A stretch of 64,000 nt of DNA, taken from positions 523,586 through 587,585 of the forward strand of contig NZ_JAFEMW010000003.1 of NCBI RefSeq assembly GCF_016892625.1. Direction: 5' to 3'. How positions within the stretch are numbered: position 1 is the first letter of the stretch; each line of letters opens with the position of its first letter. Position numbers and translations under genes: made by a program. This DNA comes from Brevibacterium sp. RIT 803 (lineage in GTDB: Bacteria > Actinomycetota > Actinomycetes > Actinomycetales > Brevibacteriaceae). This document shows positions 16,182 through 25,481 of the stretch, piece by piece. The notes beneath the pieces are model-generated. The model was given only the letters and a program-made list of their open reading frames with translations. It made no database searches and had not been told where the DNA came from.

Positions 16182-17699
16182 ATGATCGACAATCTCATGC
16201 TCGGGCTGGAAACCGCAGTCAGCCCAGAAAACCTCCTGTGGTGCTTCGTCGGCGTCCTGCTGGGAACCGTCATCGGACTGCTCCCCGGCCTCGGCTCCAC
16301 CACGGGCGTGGCCATTCTCCTGCCCGTGACGCTGGCCTTCGAACCGGTCACAGCCCTCATCATGTTGGCTGGAATCTACTACGGATCCCAGTACGGGTCC
16401 TCGATCAGCTCGATCCTCATCTCCACTCCCGGAGACTCATCGAGCGTCGTCCTCACCCTCGACGGCTATCAGATGGCCCGCAAAGGCCGAGCAGGAGCCG
16501 CCTTGGCGATCTCTGCTCTGGCCTCCTTCTTCGCTGCGATCATCTCGCTCATCGGCCTCATCGCCTTGGCCCAACCGATCGCTCAATTCGCGCTCAACTT
16601 CGGGCCCGCGGAGAATCTCGCGATCATATTGTTAGGCATGGCCACGATCGTGTCCTTTGCCGGCGAGAACATTCTGCGCGGCATCACAATGGCTGCAGCA
16701 GGTCTCCTGGTGTCGATGGTCGGTGTGGCATCCGGGTTCTCCACAGCACGGTTCACCTTCGGCAGCGTGAACCTGCTCTCCGGGCTCGATTTCGTTGCCG
16801 TGATGATCGGAATCTTCGCCGTCGGTGAGGTTCTCCACCAGATCCGCCGGGGCGGAGAGAAACCCATCCGCGCACGTTTCAAAGATCTGCTGGTGACGAA
16901 GGAGGAGCTGACCCGCTCCGCACCTGCGGCCACGCGCGGCACCGTCTTGGGCTTTGCCGTCGGTGTCCTTCCCGGTGCCGGAGCCACTCTGGCCACATTC
17001 CTCGCCTACGGCGTGGAGAAGCAGGTGAGCAAGTTCAAGCATCTCATCGGGAAGGGTGCTCCGGAGGCTGTGGCTTCTCCGGAGGCTGCGAACAACGCAG
17101 CCGCCAATGCAAGCTTCATTCCCACTCTCGCACTCGGCATTCCCGGCAGCGGAACGACTGCAGTGCTGCTGGGTGCCTTCGTCATCTTCGGACTCCAGCC
17201 CGGTCCTCTGCTCTTTCAACAGGAACCTGACCTGGTGTGGGGTCTGCTGGTGAGCTTCTTCTTCGGCAACCTCATCCTGCTGGTGCTCAACCTGCCGATG
17301 GCTCCGGTCTTCGCACAGATTCTCAGGATTCCGTACGTCTTCCTCTACCCCATCGTGCTCATGATGAGCTTCGTCGGTGCCTTCGCGCTGGGAAACAACA
17401 CATTCACCCTGTGGATCGTGTTCTTCGCCGGGCTGCTCGGCTACTTCATGAAGCGTTTCGACTTCCCGGCGGCGCCATTCGTGCTCGGCCTGGTGCTGGG
17501 CCCTCTGTTGGAGAAGTACCTGGTCCAGACCTCGGCGATGGGCGATGGGAACCTCTTCATCATGTTCCAACGTCCGTTTTCGCTCATCCTCACGGTCGCG
17601 GCTCTCATTGCCATCGCCTACCCATTGGTGAGTGCGGTGGTCCGCAACCTCAGAACACGGAAGGCTGATGCTGCAGCAAAGGAGAACACACTTCGCTGA
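16182..17699 (+). CDS. tctA: Tripartite tricarboxylate transporter large permease (TctA family)
   Basis: The 505-residue polytopic protein (about 11-12 hydrophobic segments) carries the TctA signatures G-x-x-x-G-x-L-P-G-L-G-S-T-T-G in its first quarter, Y-Y-G-S-Q-Y-G-S-S-I-S-S-I-L near residue 68, and V-L-P-G-A-G-A-T-L-A near 265, then the A-S-P-E-A-A-N-N-A-A motif and L-G-I-P-G-S-G-T-T-A. These define the substrate pathway of tripartite tricarboxylate transporters. It is the last gene of the operon, followed by a hairpin at 17746-17772. Confidence 0.93.
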   Translation: MIDNLMLGLETAVSPENLLWCFVGVLLGTVIGLLPGLGSTTGVAILLPVTLAFEPVTALIMLAGIYYGSQYGSSISSILISTPGDSSSVVLTLDGYQMARKGRAGAALAISALASFFAAIISLIGLIALAQPIAQFALNFGPAENLAIILLGMATIVSFAGENILRGITMAAAGLLVSMVGVASGFSTARFTFGSVNLLSGLDFVAVMIGIFAVGEVLHQIRRGGEKPIRARFKDLLVTKEELTRSAPAATRGTVLGFAVGVLPGAGATLATFLAYGVEKQVSKFKHLIGKGAPEAVASPEAANNAAANASFIPTLALGIPGSGTTAVLLGAFVIFGLQPGPLLFQQEPDLVWGLLVSFFFGNLILLVLNLPMAPVFAQILRIPYVFLYPIVLMMSFVGAFALGNNTFTLWIVFFAGLLGYFMKRFDFPAAPFVLGLVLGPLLEKYLVQTSAMGDGNLFIMFQRPFSLILTVAALIAIAYPLVSAVVRNLRTRKADAAAKENTLR

Positions 17700-17745
17700 C
17701 CCTACGGGGTGAAGAACACGAACAAGCAACCCCTGTTCGCTGCGG

Positions 17746-17772
17746 TGCGACGCATCAATCTGATGCGTCGCA
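17746..17772. terminator. Hairpin terminator between convergent tctA and oxidase genes
   Basis: A perfect 12-bp inverted repeat (TGCGACGCATCA at 17746-17757, TGATGCGTCGCA at 17761-17772) with a 3-nt loop lies between two convergent genes and can stop transcription from both directions. Confidence 0.7.
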
Positions 17773-17818
17773 CCTGTGCGTTCCGGACCATGTCATCGGC
17801 AAGCCCGGTCGATTCGCA

Positions 17819-20728
17819 CTATCGGACCCCAACACCCTCCGGCAGCCGCTTCGCCCTCGCGGAGTGGTCGGAGCCCGCAGCAGCCCCTGTCAGCAGTTGG
17901 GACAGGGTCATGCCCTGCACCTCTGCGAGATCATTCGCCTGGGTTCTGCACGAGTAGCCATCGGCCAGGAAGATCGAGTTCTCCGGAGCGTCACGCAGTC
18001 CCGGCAGCAGCGCGTTCTCAGCCACAGCGACGGAGACCTCATAGTGACCGGCTTCCATTCCGAAGTTGCCCGCCAGCCCACAGCACCCTGCCAGTTCGCG
18101 GATGGTGGCTCCGGTGCGTTCGAGGATCTTTCGATCCGCGGCGAAGCCCATGACCGAGTGCTGATGGCAATGCGGCTGGACGACGATGGTCCGGCCGGAC
18201 AGATCAGGCACATCGATGTCCGACTCCACCAGCACCTCGGCGATGGTGGAGGTGTGCGCCGCGATCAGGCTGGCCCGAGTGTCATCGGGGAACAGGTCCT
18301 TCAGGTCGCTGCGCAGCACAGCGGTGCAGCTCGGCTCGATGCCGACAATGGGGATCCCCTTCTGCGCATACGGGACCAGCACCTCCATGGTGTGGGTCAG
18401 CCTGGCCCGTGCCGCATCAAGCTGACCGGTGGAGATCAGAGTCAGGCCGCAGCATGCCTGTGACTCCGGCAGCAGAACCTCGAAACCGGCGGCCTCCAGC
18501 ACTGCGATGGTCGCTTTGGCCCCAGCATCCGAGAGGTACTCGGAGAATGAGTCCGCCCAGAGAAGGACCTGCGGCCTGTGTTCGCGTCGCACCGTTGAAC
18601 TGCGCACATAGTGTTCTCCCACCAACTCGTCACGGGCCTGGGCCTCCGTGACGTTCTTCTTCGCCCAGCGGGAGAAGCGCTGAGTGTTGAAGCTGACCAT
18701 GCCGCGCCGGGTATCCATCCCGCCACCTGCCAACACGAGTTTGGCCAAGGGCCGCAACGACAGTGCTGCGTTCGCGATTGCACTGAGACCCGGAACCGCG
18801 GTCAGGGCCTTGCCCCATGTGGGCAGCCAGCCCAGCGAGTAGTGCGAGAGCGGCCGGACCTTTCCCTTGTACGTGCGGTGGAGGACTTCCGACTTGTATT
18901 GGGCCATGTCGACACCGGCAGGGCAGTCGCTGCCACACGCCTTGCAGCTCAGACACAGGTCCAGCGATTCGTGCACGGCTGCGGAGTTCCAGTCGTCGAT
19001 GAGGCCGCCGTTGGTGACCTCCTGAAGCACGCGGGCGCGTCCCCGAGTGCTGTCCTTCTCATCGCGCGTGGCCAGATATGACGGGCACATGAAACCACCG
19101 GAACCAGTGGTATCCGCACGGCACTTGCCGACCCCCACACAGCGGTGCACCGCATCGGTGAAGCTTCCCTTGTCATGGGAGAAGGAGAACCCGCTGGCCG
19201 CCTGGATCGAGATCGCCTGCGGCCGGCGCAGATCCTGGTCAAGCGGCAGCGGATCGACGATGACGCCGGGGTTGAGCAGCATCTCCGGGTCGAAGAGACG
19301 CTTGACCTGTTCCAATGCGGTGATGGCTTCGGCGGAGTGCTGCAGAGCCAGCAGTTCGGAGCGGGCGCGGCCGTCGCCGTGTTCACCGGAGGCCGATCCT
19401 CCGAACTTGGTGACGAGTCGGCCGGCGTCCATGAGGAAGCTGCGGAAGATCTTGGTGCCGTCCGGCTGGTCGAAGGGGAAGTTCGTGCGCATGTGCACGC
19501 AGCCATCGCCGAAGTGGCCATAGGGCAGTCCGACGACCCCGTAGCTGTTCATCAGCTCGTCCTGTTCACGCAGGTAGTCGCCGAGGACGTCCGGGGGAAC
19601 CGCAGCGTCTTCCCATCCTGTCCAGGCTGGGTCGCCCTTCTCGGTGCGCCCGGCCAGTCCCCCTGCGTCGGCCCGGATGCCCCACAGAGTCGAGGCCTCT
19701 GGGCCGGCAGGAATGATCCGGTAGGAATCTGTGCCGGAGTCGTCGGCGATGACCTGCGCGTTCGCAACAGCCTCGGCGGCGGTGGCTCCGGCGACCTCGA
19801 TGAGCAGCCATCCGGAACCGGCGGGGAGTTCGGGGACTGCGTCCTTGCCCTTGTGGGCGCGGACCATGTCCATGAGACGGGAGTCGATGCCTTCGACGGC
19901 AAGTGGTCCGTAGGGCAGCACGCGTGGGACCGCGTCGGCGGCGACGAACATGTCCGAGTAGCCCAGGGCCAGGACGGTCGGTGAGTTCGGCACGTCCCCG
20001 AGGGAGACCACGGCTTCCAGCGTCGTCGTCAGAGTGCCCTCGCTGCCGACGAGGAACCGTGCGAGATTGGGTCCGTTCTCCGGCAGCAGGTGTTCCAGCG
20101 CATAGGCCGATGCCTGTCGGCTGAAGCGACCGAATTCGGTGCGGATGACGCCGAGGTGGCTCGCCGCAAGATCGCTCAGCCCGGTGACCGGGTCGAGTCC
20201 CTCGCCAGCGGTGAAGCGTCGTCCCAACCCATCGATGACGTCGAGTTCGACGACGTTGTCAACGGTCCGACCCGCGGAGATCGCGTGTGGCCCGCAGGAG
20301 TTGTTGCCGATCATGCCTGCGATCGTGGCCCGGTTCTTCGTCGACGGATCGGGTCCGAAGCGCAGACCGTGCGGGGCACCGGCCTTCTGCAGGTCGCTCA
20401 TGAGGACGCCGGGTTCCACACGTGCGGTCTTGGCGACGGGGTCGATGTCGAGGACCCGATTGAGGTGTCGGGAGAAGTCGATGACGACGCCGGTTCCGAT
20501 GGCATTGCCCGCCTGAGACGTGCCTCCACCGCGGGAGGTGATCGGCACGTCATGGGACCGTGCCACGTCGAGGATGGCTGTGACATCGGCCGTCGTCGTC
20601 GGGAACACGACGGCCTGCGGAGGCACGCGGTAGTTCGAGGCGTCGACCGCATATTCGGCTCGCCTGCGCGCCGAGGTGTCGACCGTGCCTGCAATGGCGT
20701 GGGTCAGGTCTGCGATGAAGTCGCCCAT
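17819..20728 (-). CDS. FAD-linked 2-hydroxyacid oxidase/dehydrogenase with C-terminal Fe-S domain
   Basis: The 969-residue protein combines a GlcD-type FAD-binding oxidase (about 1-520) with a C-terminal GlpC/GlcF-like iron-sulfur part (about 530-960). The N-terminal part shows S-R-G-G-G-T-S-Q-A-G-N-A and I-G-N-N-S-C-G-P-H. The second part has a Cys cluster C-V-G-V-G-K-C...M-C-P-S-Y-x-A-T-R-D-E-K-D-S-T-R-G-R-A-R, a second cluster C-L-S-C-K-A-C-G-S-D-C-P, and two C-C-G motifs. Such fused enzymes oxidise D-lactate, glycolate or D-2-hydroxyglutarate and pass electrons to the respiratory chain. ATG at 20728 follows GAGAAG. It lies 73 bp downstream of a glyoxylate-type aminotransferase, favouring glycolate or another 2-hydroxyacid. 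Confidence 0.88.
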   Translation of the reverse strand: MGDFIADLTHAIAGTVDTSARRRAEYAVDASNYRVPPQAVVFPTTTADVTAILDVARSHDVPITSRGGGTSQAGNAIGTGVVIDFSRHLNRVLDIDPVAKTARVEPGVLMSDLQKAGAPHGLRFGPDPSTKNRATIAGMIGNNSCGPHAISAGRTVDNVVELDVIDGLGRRFTAGEGLDPVTGLSDLAASHLGVIRTEFGRFSRQASAYALEHLLPENGPNLARFLVGSEGTLTTTLEAVVSLGDVPNSPTVLALGYSDMFVAADAVPRVLPYGPLAVEGIDSRLMDMVRAHKGKDAVPELPAGSGWLLIEVAGATAAEAVANAQVIADDSGTDSYRIIPAGPEASTLWGIRADAGGLAGRTEKGDPAWTGWEDAAVPPDVLGDYLREQDELMNSYGVVGLPYGHFGDGCVHMRTNFPFDQPDGTKIFRSFLMDAGRLVTKFGGSASGEHGDGRARSELLALQHSAEAITALEQVKRLFDPEMLLNPGVIVDPLPLDQDLRRPQAISIQAASGFSFSHDKGSFTDAVHRCVGVGKCRADTTGSGGFMCPSYLATRDEKDSTRGRARVLQEVTNGGLIDDWNSAAVHESLDLCLSCKACGSDCPAGVDMAQYKSEVLHRTYKGKVRPLSHYSLGWLPTWGKALTAVPGLSAIANAALSLRPLAKLVLAGGGMDTRRGMVSFNTQRFSRWAKKNVTEAQARDELVGEHYVRSSTVRREHRPQVLLWADSFSEYLSDAGAKATIAVLEAAGFEVLLPESQACCGLTLISTGQLDAARARLTHTMEVLVPYAQKGIPIVGIEPSCTAVLRSDLKDLFPDDTRASLIAAHTSTIAEVLVESDIDVPDLSGRTIVVQPHCHQHSVMGFAADRKILERTGATIRELAGCCGLAGNFGMEAGHYEVSVAVAENALLPGLRDAPENSIFLADGYSCRTQANDLAEVQGMTLSQLLTGAAAGSDHSARAKRLPEGVGVR

Positions 20729-20801
20729 TGTCTTCTCACCAATCGATCGTGCGGAGGCTGACTCATTGGGTGAAGCGTTGCCGTGCAGGTGGGACCGCCC
20801 C

Positions 20802-21965
20802 TCACGTGTCCCGGAGGATGTCGAGCGCGGCCTTGACACCCGAGGGATCGACCTTGATGCCTGCCAGCTGCAGGCCCATCTGCACACCGGAGAGGGTTCC
20901 GGCCAGTGTCAGGTCGCTGAGATCGCCGAGGTGGCCGATGCGGAAGATCTTTCCCTTGAGTCTCGACAGTCCCGCGCCCAAAGACATGTTGAACCTCTCG
21001 AGGATGATTCTCCTCAGCTCGTCGGCGTCGAAGCCCTCGGGCATGAGCACGGCGGTGAGGACCGGGGAGTGCTCGTTCTCGTTCGTGCACAACACCTCGA
21101 GCCCCCAGGCGTCGACCGCTGCTCGGGTCGCCTCACCGAAGCGGATATGGCGGGCGAAAACGTTGTCCATTCCCTCCTCATTGAGGATTCGCAAGGCTTC
21201 CTTGAGTCCGTAGAGGAGGTTCGTGTTCGGAGTGTAGGGGGTCTGCCCGTTCTTCCCGGAAGCTAGCATCTCGGTCCAGTTCCAGAAGGACTTGGGCAGA
21301 GTTGAGCGTTCGTGAGCGTCGAGAGCCTTGTCGCTGACAGCGTTGAACGACATTCCCGGTGGCAGCATCAGCCCCTTCTGGGAACCGGACACTGTGACAT
21401 CGACGCCCCATTCGTCGTGACGATAGTCAACGGATCCCAGCGAGGAGATCGTGTCGACCATGAGCAGTGCGGGATGATCTGCAGCATCGATGGAGCGGCG
21501 GATCTCGGGAATGCGGCTCGTCACTCCGGTCGACGTTTCGTTGTGGACCACACAGACTGCCTTGAACCGGTGGGCGGTGTCCTCAGCCAGGGCTGCACTG
21601 ATCTTCTCCGGGTCAGCTCCTGTGCGCCAGTCACCTTCGATCATCGTGGGTTTGAGGCCCCACTTCTCGGCCATGGCCTTCCACAGGCTGGAGAAGTGGC
21701 CGGTCTCGTAGCAGAGGATCTCATCGCCTGGGCTCAACGTGTTGACCAGCGCGGCTTCCCAGGCTCCGGTGCCCGTCGCCGGGTAGATGATGACCTGATT
21801 GGAGGTTCGGAAGATATCGGCGACTCCGGTCAGGACCTGTGAGAAGAGCTCCTGGAACTCCGGGCCCCGATGATCGATCGTGGGCATGGACATGGCTCGC
21901 AGCACGGAGTCGGGGACATTGCTGGGCCCTGGGATCTGGAGATAGTGCCGTCCGCTGTGAGTCAT
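20802..21965 (-). CDS. Class V aminotransferase, serine/alanine/aspartate-glyoxylate type
   Basis: The 387-residue PLP enzyme starts with the family signature I-P-G-P-S-N-V-P and has H-R-G-P-E-F, G-T-G-A-W-E-A, V-D-T-I-S-S-L-G-S and the PLP-binding Lys197 in S-G-S-Q-K-G. These match the alanine/serine/aspartate-glyoxylate aminotransferase group, which turns glyoxylate into glycine. ATG at 21965 follows GGGATGG; an ATG 11 codons earlier is less likely. It is the first gene of a leftward pair with the 2-hydroxyacid oxidase, suggesting oxidation of glycolate to glyoxylate followed by transamination. It is divergent from a MatC-like carrier that may bring in the acid. Confidence 0.88.
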   Translation of the reverse strand: MTHSGRHYLQIPGPSNVPDSVLRAMSMPTIDHRGPEFQELFSQVLTGVADIFRTSNQVIIYPATGTGAWEAALVNTLSPGDEILCYETGHFSSLWKAMAEKWGLKPTMIEGDWRTGADPEKISAALAEDTAHRFKAVCVVHNETSTGVTSRIPEIRRSIDAADHPALLMVDTISSLGSVDYRHDEWGVDVTVSGSQKGLMLPPGMSFNAVSDKALDAHERSTLPKSFWNWTEMLASGKNGQTPYTPNTNLLYGLKEALRILNEEGMDNVFARHIRFGEATRAAVDAWGLEVLCTNENEHSPVLTAVLMPEGFDADELRRIILERFNMSLGAGLSRLKGKIFRIGHLGDLSDLTLAGTLSGVQMGLQLAGIKVDPSGVKAALDILRDT

Positions 21966-22439
21966 GATCTTCCATCCCTTTCGCGTGCCGATCGGCACGG
22001 AGTGTGAGTCGAGTTCGGCCGAGCGGCCAGGAGGTGCCGAGAAGCAGAGTACGGATGGGTGAGAGCCGGACGCAGAGGGGCGAGGCTCGTCACGACCGAG
22101 CTGGCGAAACGGTGTCTGATGACTTCTGCTGCCGGGTTCATCGTCGGAGAATCCTCTCTGATTCCACGATGCGATACAAAGGTTTCATTTTACGCTACCA
22201 CACGGAGAGCGATCAGAAAATGGGTAGTACGCAGGGTGGACCACGATGCCCTCACCAGCACGAATGCATGAATCAGGCGCATCGACGGCTGCCTTTTCCC
22301 ATTAGTCGGGAAACCCTTGACTCATCAGTCCGATGGGGGCAAACTTTCACAAAAGGTCCATCAAGATTCCGCATCATGGAAAGTACGGGGCGGCAAAGAG
22401 GCTGTTCCGGTGACTCTACACATCGCATTGGAGCGAATT
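21966..22439. other. 474-bp divergent intergenic region
   Basis: This stretch separates the aminotransferase and the MatC-like carrier genes, which point away from each other, so it must hold both promoters. It has no supported coding frame, and I see no riboswitch-like fold. A TTGACT element at about 22316 could be a -35 hexamer for the carrier, but the -10 element is not clear. Confidence 0.4.
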
Positions 22440-23843
22440 GTGTCTCTTGAACTCGCGTCCATCCTCGTCCTCGTGGCCTTGTTCGTCATCGCCACCTTCG
22501 TCTCGGTCCATATGGGTGCGCTGGCTCTCATGGCGACCTTCCTCTTCGGCACCTTCGTCCTCGGGGAGGATGCCGACACGCTCTTGTCCGGGTTCCCGGC
22601 CGACCTCTTCCTCATACTCGTCGGCGTGACGTATCTGTTCGCTCTGGCGAAGGACAATGGAACGGTCGACTGGCTCGTTCATGTCCTCGTCAAGGCGGTG
22701 GGAGGCAGAATCGCTCTGATCCCGTGGGTGTTCTTCGTCGTCACCGCGCTCCTCTCGGGCTTCGGCTCCGTAGTTCCCGCCGCCATTGCGATCATCGCTC
22801 CTATCGGCATGGGCTTTGCCCGTCGCTACGACATCCGGCCGCTGCTGATGGGCCTCATGATCATCAACGGTGCCACTGCCGGCGGCTTCTCACCGCTGAG
22901 CATCTTCGGCACCATCACCAACCAGGTCGTCGAGCGCAATGACCTGCCTGGCAGCCCTGTACTCCTGTTTCTCGCCTCCTTCGTCTTCAACGTCCTGCTC
23001 GGCCTCGTCTGCTTCTTCCTCTTCGGCGGACGTGATCTGCTGGGCAAGCGGGATATGGGCCACGGCCTGGAGGACGTGCACGGCACCGGCACCGACGCCG
23101 GCGATCAAGAAAGAGACAGTGGCGGCACCGTCGCCGGCGCTCAACCGAAGGTCCCGCGCAATGATCCGCAGCGTCGCGCTGCACGCAGGTCGGTGCAGAC
23201 GACCATGGTCAAGGACGAGGACACCGATGAACCGGTGACCACGCTGGATCGCAATCGCATCGTCACCCTCATCGGCCTCATCGTCTTGGCGGTCATGGTG
23301 GTTCCGCCGCTGAACCAGGACGTCGGCTTCACAGCGATCTGCATCGCCGTCATCATCTCGTTCTTCTCACCGAAGGTGAGCAAGGGAGCGGTCAGCAAGA
23401 TCGCCTGGCCCACGGTGCTCCTCATCTGCGGCATCGTCACCTACGTCGAACTCATGGAGCGATTGGGCACCATCGACTGGTTGGGCAACCTCGTTGCCGA
23501 CATGGGAGCTCCGCTCTTCGCGGCGCTGCTCATCTGCTTCATCGGTGCCGTCGTCTCGGCCTTCGCCTCGACAACCGGCATCCTCGGCGCTCTCATCCCG
23601 CTGGCCGTGCCGTTCCTCCTCACCGGCAGTGTTGGTGAGATCGGCCTCATCATCGCCCTGGCCATCTCGTCCTCGGTGGTCGACTCGAGCCCCTTCTCCA
23701 CCTCGGGTGCGCTGGTCGTCGCGAACTCGCCGGAGGAGCAGCGTGATCAGGTCTTCAAGCAGCTCATGAGGTGGGGCTTCTCGATGGTTCTCATCGCACC
23801 GATCGTCACTTGGCTCATCTTCGTCGTTCCCGGTTGGGGCTGA
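22440..23843 (+). CDS. SLC13/MatC-type dicarboxylate carrier
   Basis: The ~467-residue membrane protein opens with V-S-L-E-L-A-S-I-L-V-L-V-A-L-F-V-I-A-T-F, as in the MatC malonate/dicarboxylate carrier group of the ion transporter superfamily. Two halves of about five to six hydrophobic segments are joined by a hydrophilic loop of ~75 residues (about 210-285) rich in Asp, Arg and Gly. Helix-breaking pairs such as G-A-T-A-G-G-F-S-P-L-S and S-S-V-V-D-S-S-P-F-S-T-S-G-A-L are typical substrate-site hairpins. The GTG at 22440 is chosen for GGAG six bases upstream; GTG 22410 is an alternative. It likely imports the small dicarboxylate or hydroxyacid used by the divergent oxidase/aminotransferase pair. 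Confidence 0.82.
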   Translation: MSLELASILVLVALFVIATFVSVHMGALALMATFLFGTFVLGEDADTLLSGFPADLFLILVGVTYLFALAKDNGTVDWLVHVLVKAVGGRIALIPWVFFVVTALLSGFGSVVPAAIAIIAPIGMGFARRYDIRPLLMGLMIINGATAGGFSPLSIFGTITNQVVERNDLPGSPVLLFLASFVFNVLLGLVCFFLFGGRDLLGKRDMGHGLEDVHGTGTDAGDQERDSGGTVAGAQPKVPRNDPQRRAARRSVQTTMVKDEDTDEPVTTLDRNRIVTLIGLIVLAVMVVPPLNQDVGFTAICIAVIISFFSPKVSKGAVSKIAWPTVLLICGIVTYVELMERLGTIDWLGNLVADMGAPLFAALLICFIGAVVSAFASTTGILGALIPLAVPFLLTGSVGEIGLIIALAISSSVVDSSPFSTSGALVVANSPEEQRDQVFKQLMRWGFSMVLIAPIVTWLIFVVPGWG

Positions 23844-23861
23844 TCTGCCAACAGGGGAATG

Positions 23862-23893
23862 AACGCCGGACCGAGATCACTCGGTCCGGCGTT
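23862..23893. terminator. Hairpin terminator between convergent matC-like and PepSY genes
   Basis: A perfect 14-bp inverted repeat (AACGCCGGACCGAG at 23862-23875, CTCGGTCCGGCGTT at 23880-23893) has the loop ATCA. It ends 6 bp before the stop codon of the leftward PepSY gene and 18 bp after the matC-like stop, so it serves both. Confidence 0.8.
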
Positions 23894-23899
23894 CTGGTC

Positions 23900-25381
23900 T
23901 CAGCGTCGGGCTCGCCTCCTCGCCGACATCGCCAGCACCCCGTCAACGATGAGGAACCCAAGCAGGCTGACCCCCACCATCGGCAGGAATACCCCAATCG
24001 CCACGGCAACGAGCGCCACTGCAGCCACCGACCACCAGGGTGCGTAAGCCAACGCACCACGGACAGGTGTGACCCCGAAGTTCCGACTTGGATCATGCTT
24101 GGGTCGGCGCTGCCACCACAACACATAGCCCCACACGACCATGGACGCGATTGCGATTGCGAGGACGACGAGGACGATCTGGTTGGCCAGGCCGAACATC
24201 GTTCCCATGTGCATGTCGATGCCCCATCGTGCGAGCTTCGAGGCAAACCCGTAGTCGGAGAAGTCGACACGATCGGTGACCTCCATGGTGTCGACGTCGA
24301 TGGCCACGGCATCGACCTCGGTGGGGAAGCTGCGTTGGATCTCTTGGACGACCCACGCGGACTCAGCATCGGCCGGCGGCAGGATTTCGACGAGTCCGGT
24401 GTTGACGTTGATATTGCGGGCCATGGCCAGCGTCATGTCGAAATCGGCCGGGTCGATTCCGCCAGTATCGGCCGCATCAGTTTGTCCTTTGTGAGCGCCG
24501 TCCTCGTGGCCGGCATTGCCCTCGTGACCGGTGTGGCCAGAGTGGCTTCCAGCGTCCGACTCCCCCGTTGCCGAGTCTCGACCGAGATCCGTCGAGACCG
24601 CCGGCGTCGACCAGTCCAGCGCCGCCCGCAGCTTCGTCACATTGTCTCCGCCCAGCTGGGACCAGGTGATCCCGGTCGCGGACAGGAACAGCATCCCGAC
24701 CGCCGCCCACACTCCGACAGAGGCGTGCCAGGAGAAGGTGCGGCGAAGTCCCTTGTGCTTCATGGTCGGCCGCAGCATCGCTGAAGCATTCCGAGCCCTG
24801 CGGGCGCGCATCACCCACAGGCACAATCCCGCGACTGCGATGATGCCCAGCCAAGACGCGGCGAGTTCACTGTAGTACCGCCCGAAATCGCCGAGGTGAA
24901 GGCTGCGGTGCAGCTGATCGACCCAGGTTCTCAAGGGCAGGGATCCCGAGGTCCCGTACACGGTCAGGTCCCCCGTCACCTCGGCGGTGGTGGGATCGAC
25001 GAAGATCGCCCGGGATTCGCTTTCGTCCAGGTTCGGGTCCTCGAACATCACCCGGGTCGTGGTTCCAGGTTCCGGTGCCGGACGCACGGCGCTGATGATC
25101 TCGCCTCCCCCGGTGTAGGTTGTCGCGGACGCGACCTGGTCGGCCAGCGGCAGGGCGGGGCCTGTCTCCTGAGAGGTCAGCTCATCTGCATAGACGACCT
25201 TTTCGATCTGCGGGCTGATCGCATACAGGGCGCCGCTGAGCGCCGCGATGAGGATGAAGGGACCGACGAAGATTCCGGCATAGAAGTGAAGGCGGCGCAA
25301 GAGCTGACCGAGCCAGCCTCGGGCATATGGTCGAGGATCGTTCGGCCTGTTTTCAGGCAGGGATGTCAGAGAGGTGGTCAT
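23900..25381 (-). CDS. PepSY-associated transmembrane protein with His-rich loop
   Basis: The 493-residue protein has the PepSY-TM layout: a first transmembrane segment after R-R-L-H-F-Y-A-G (about 30-55), an external PepSY region, paired segments near 172-192 and 217-240, and three C-terminal segments near 375-490. External residues 280-297 form a His/Gly/Asp cluster with repeated G-H (S-H-S-G-H-T-G-H-E-G), a likely copper- or iron-binding loop. Related proteins act as ferric-siderophore reductases or copper-handling membrane proteins. The next gene upstream encodes another His/Met-rich membrane protein, so metal handling is the best guess. No CopC, CopD or YcnI gene is in view. Confidence 0.8.
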   Translation of the reverse strand: MTTSLTSLPENRPNDPRPYARGWLGQLLRRLHFYAGIFVGPFILIAALSGALYAISPQIEKVVYADELTSQETGPALPLADQVASATTYTGGGEIISAVRPAPEPGTTTRVMFEDPNLDESESRAIFVDPTTAEVTGDLTVYGTSGSLPLRTWVDQLHRSLHLGDFGRYYSELAASWLGIIAVAGLCLWVMRARRARNASAMLRPTMKHKGLRRTFSWHASVGVWAAVGMLFLSATGITWSQLGGDNVTKLRAALDWSTPAVSTDLGRDSATGESDAGSHSGHTGHEGNAGHEDGAHKGQTDAADTGGIDPADFDMTLAMARNINVNTGLVEILPPADAESAWVVQEIQRSFPTEVDAVAIDVDTMEVTDRVDFSDYGFASKLARWGIDMHMGTMFGLANQIVLVVLAIAIASMVVWGYVLWWQRRPKHDPSRNFGVTPVRGALAYAPWWSVAAVALVAVAIGVFLPMVGVSLLGFLIVDGVLAMSARRRARR

Positions 25382-25481
25382 GGTGAAGCTTTCTGTGAAG
25401 AGCGCTCTGCCGCCGTGAAATTCGGTCAGGCGAGCGCGCGCCGGCGAATTTCCGCCGACGCTGAGGTCAGTGATGAAGGGG

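Noticed and set aside
22317..22439. N-terminal extension of the MatC-like carrier
   Set aside because: The extension is hydrophilic and unlike the family; GTG 22440 has a ribosome site and the usual N-terminus.
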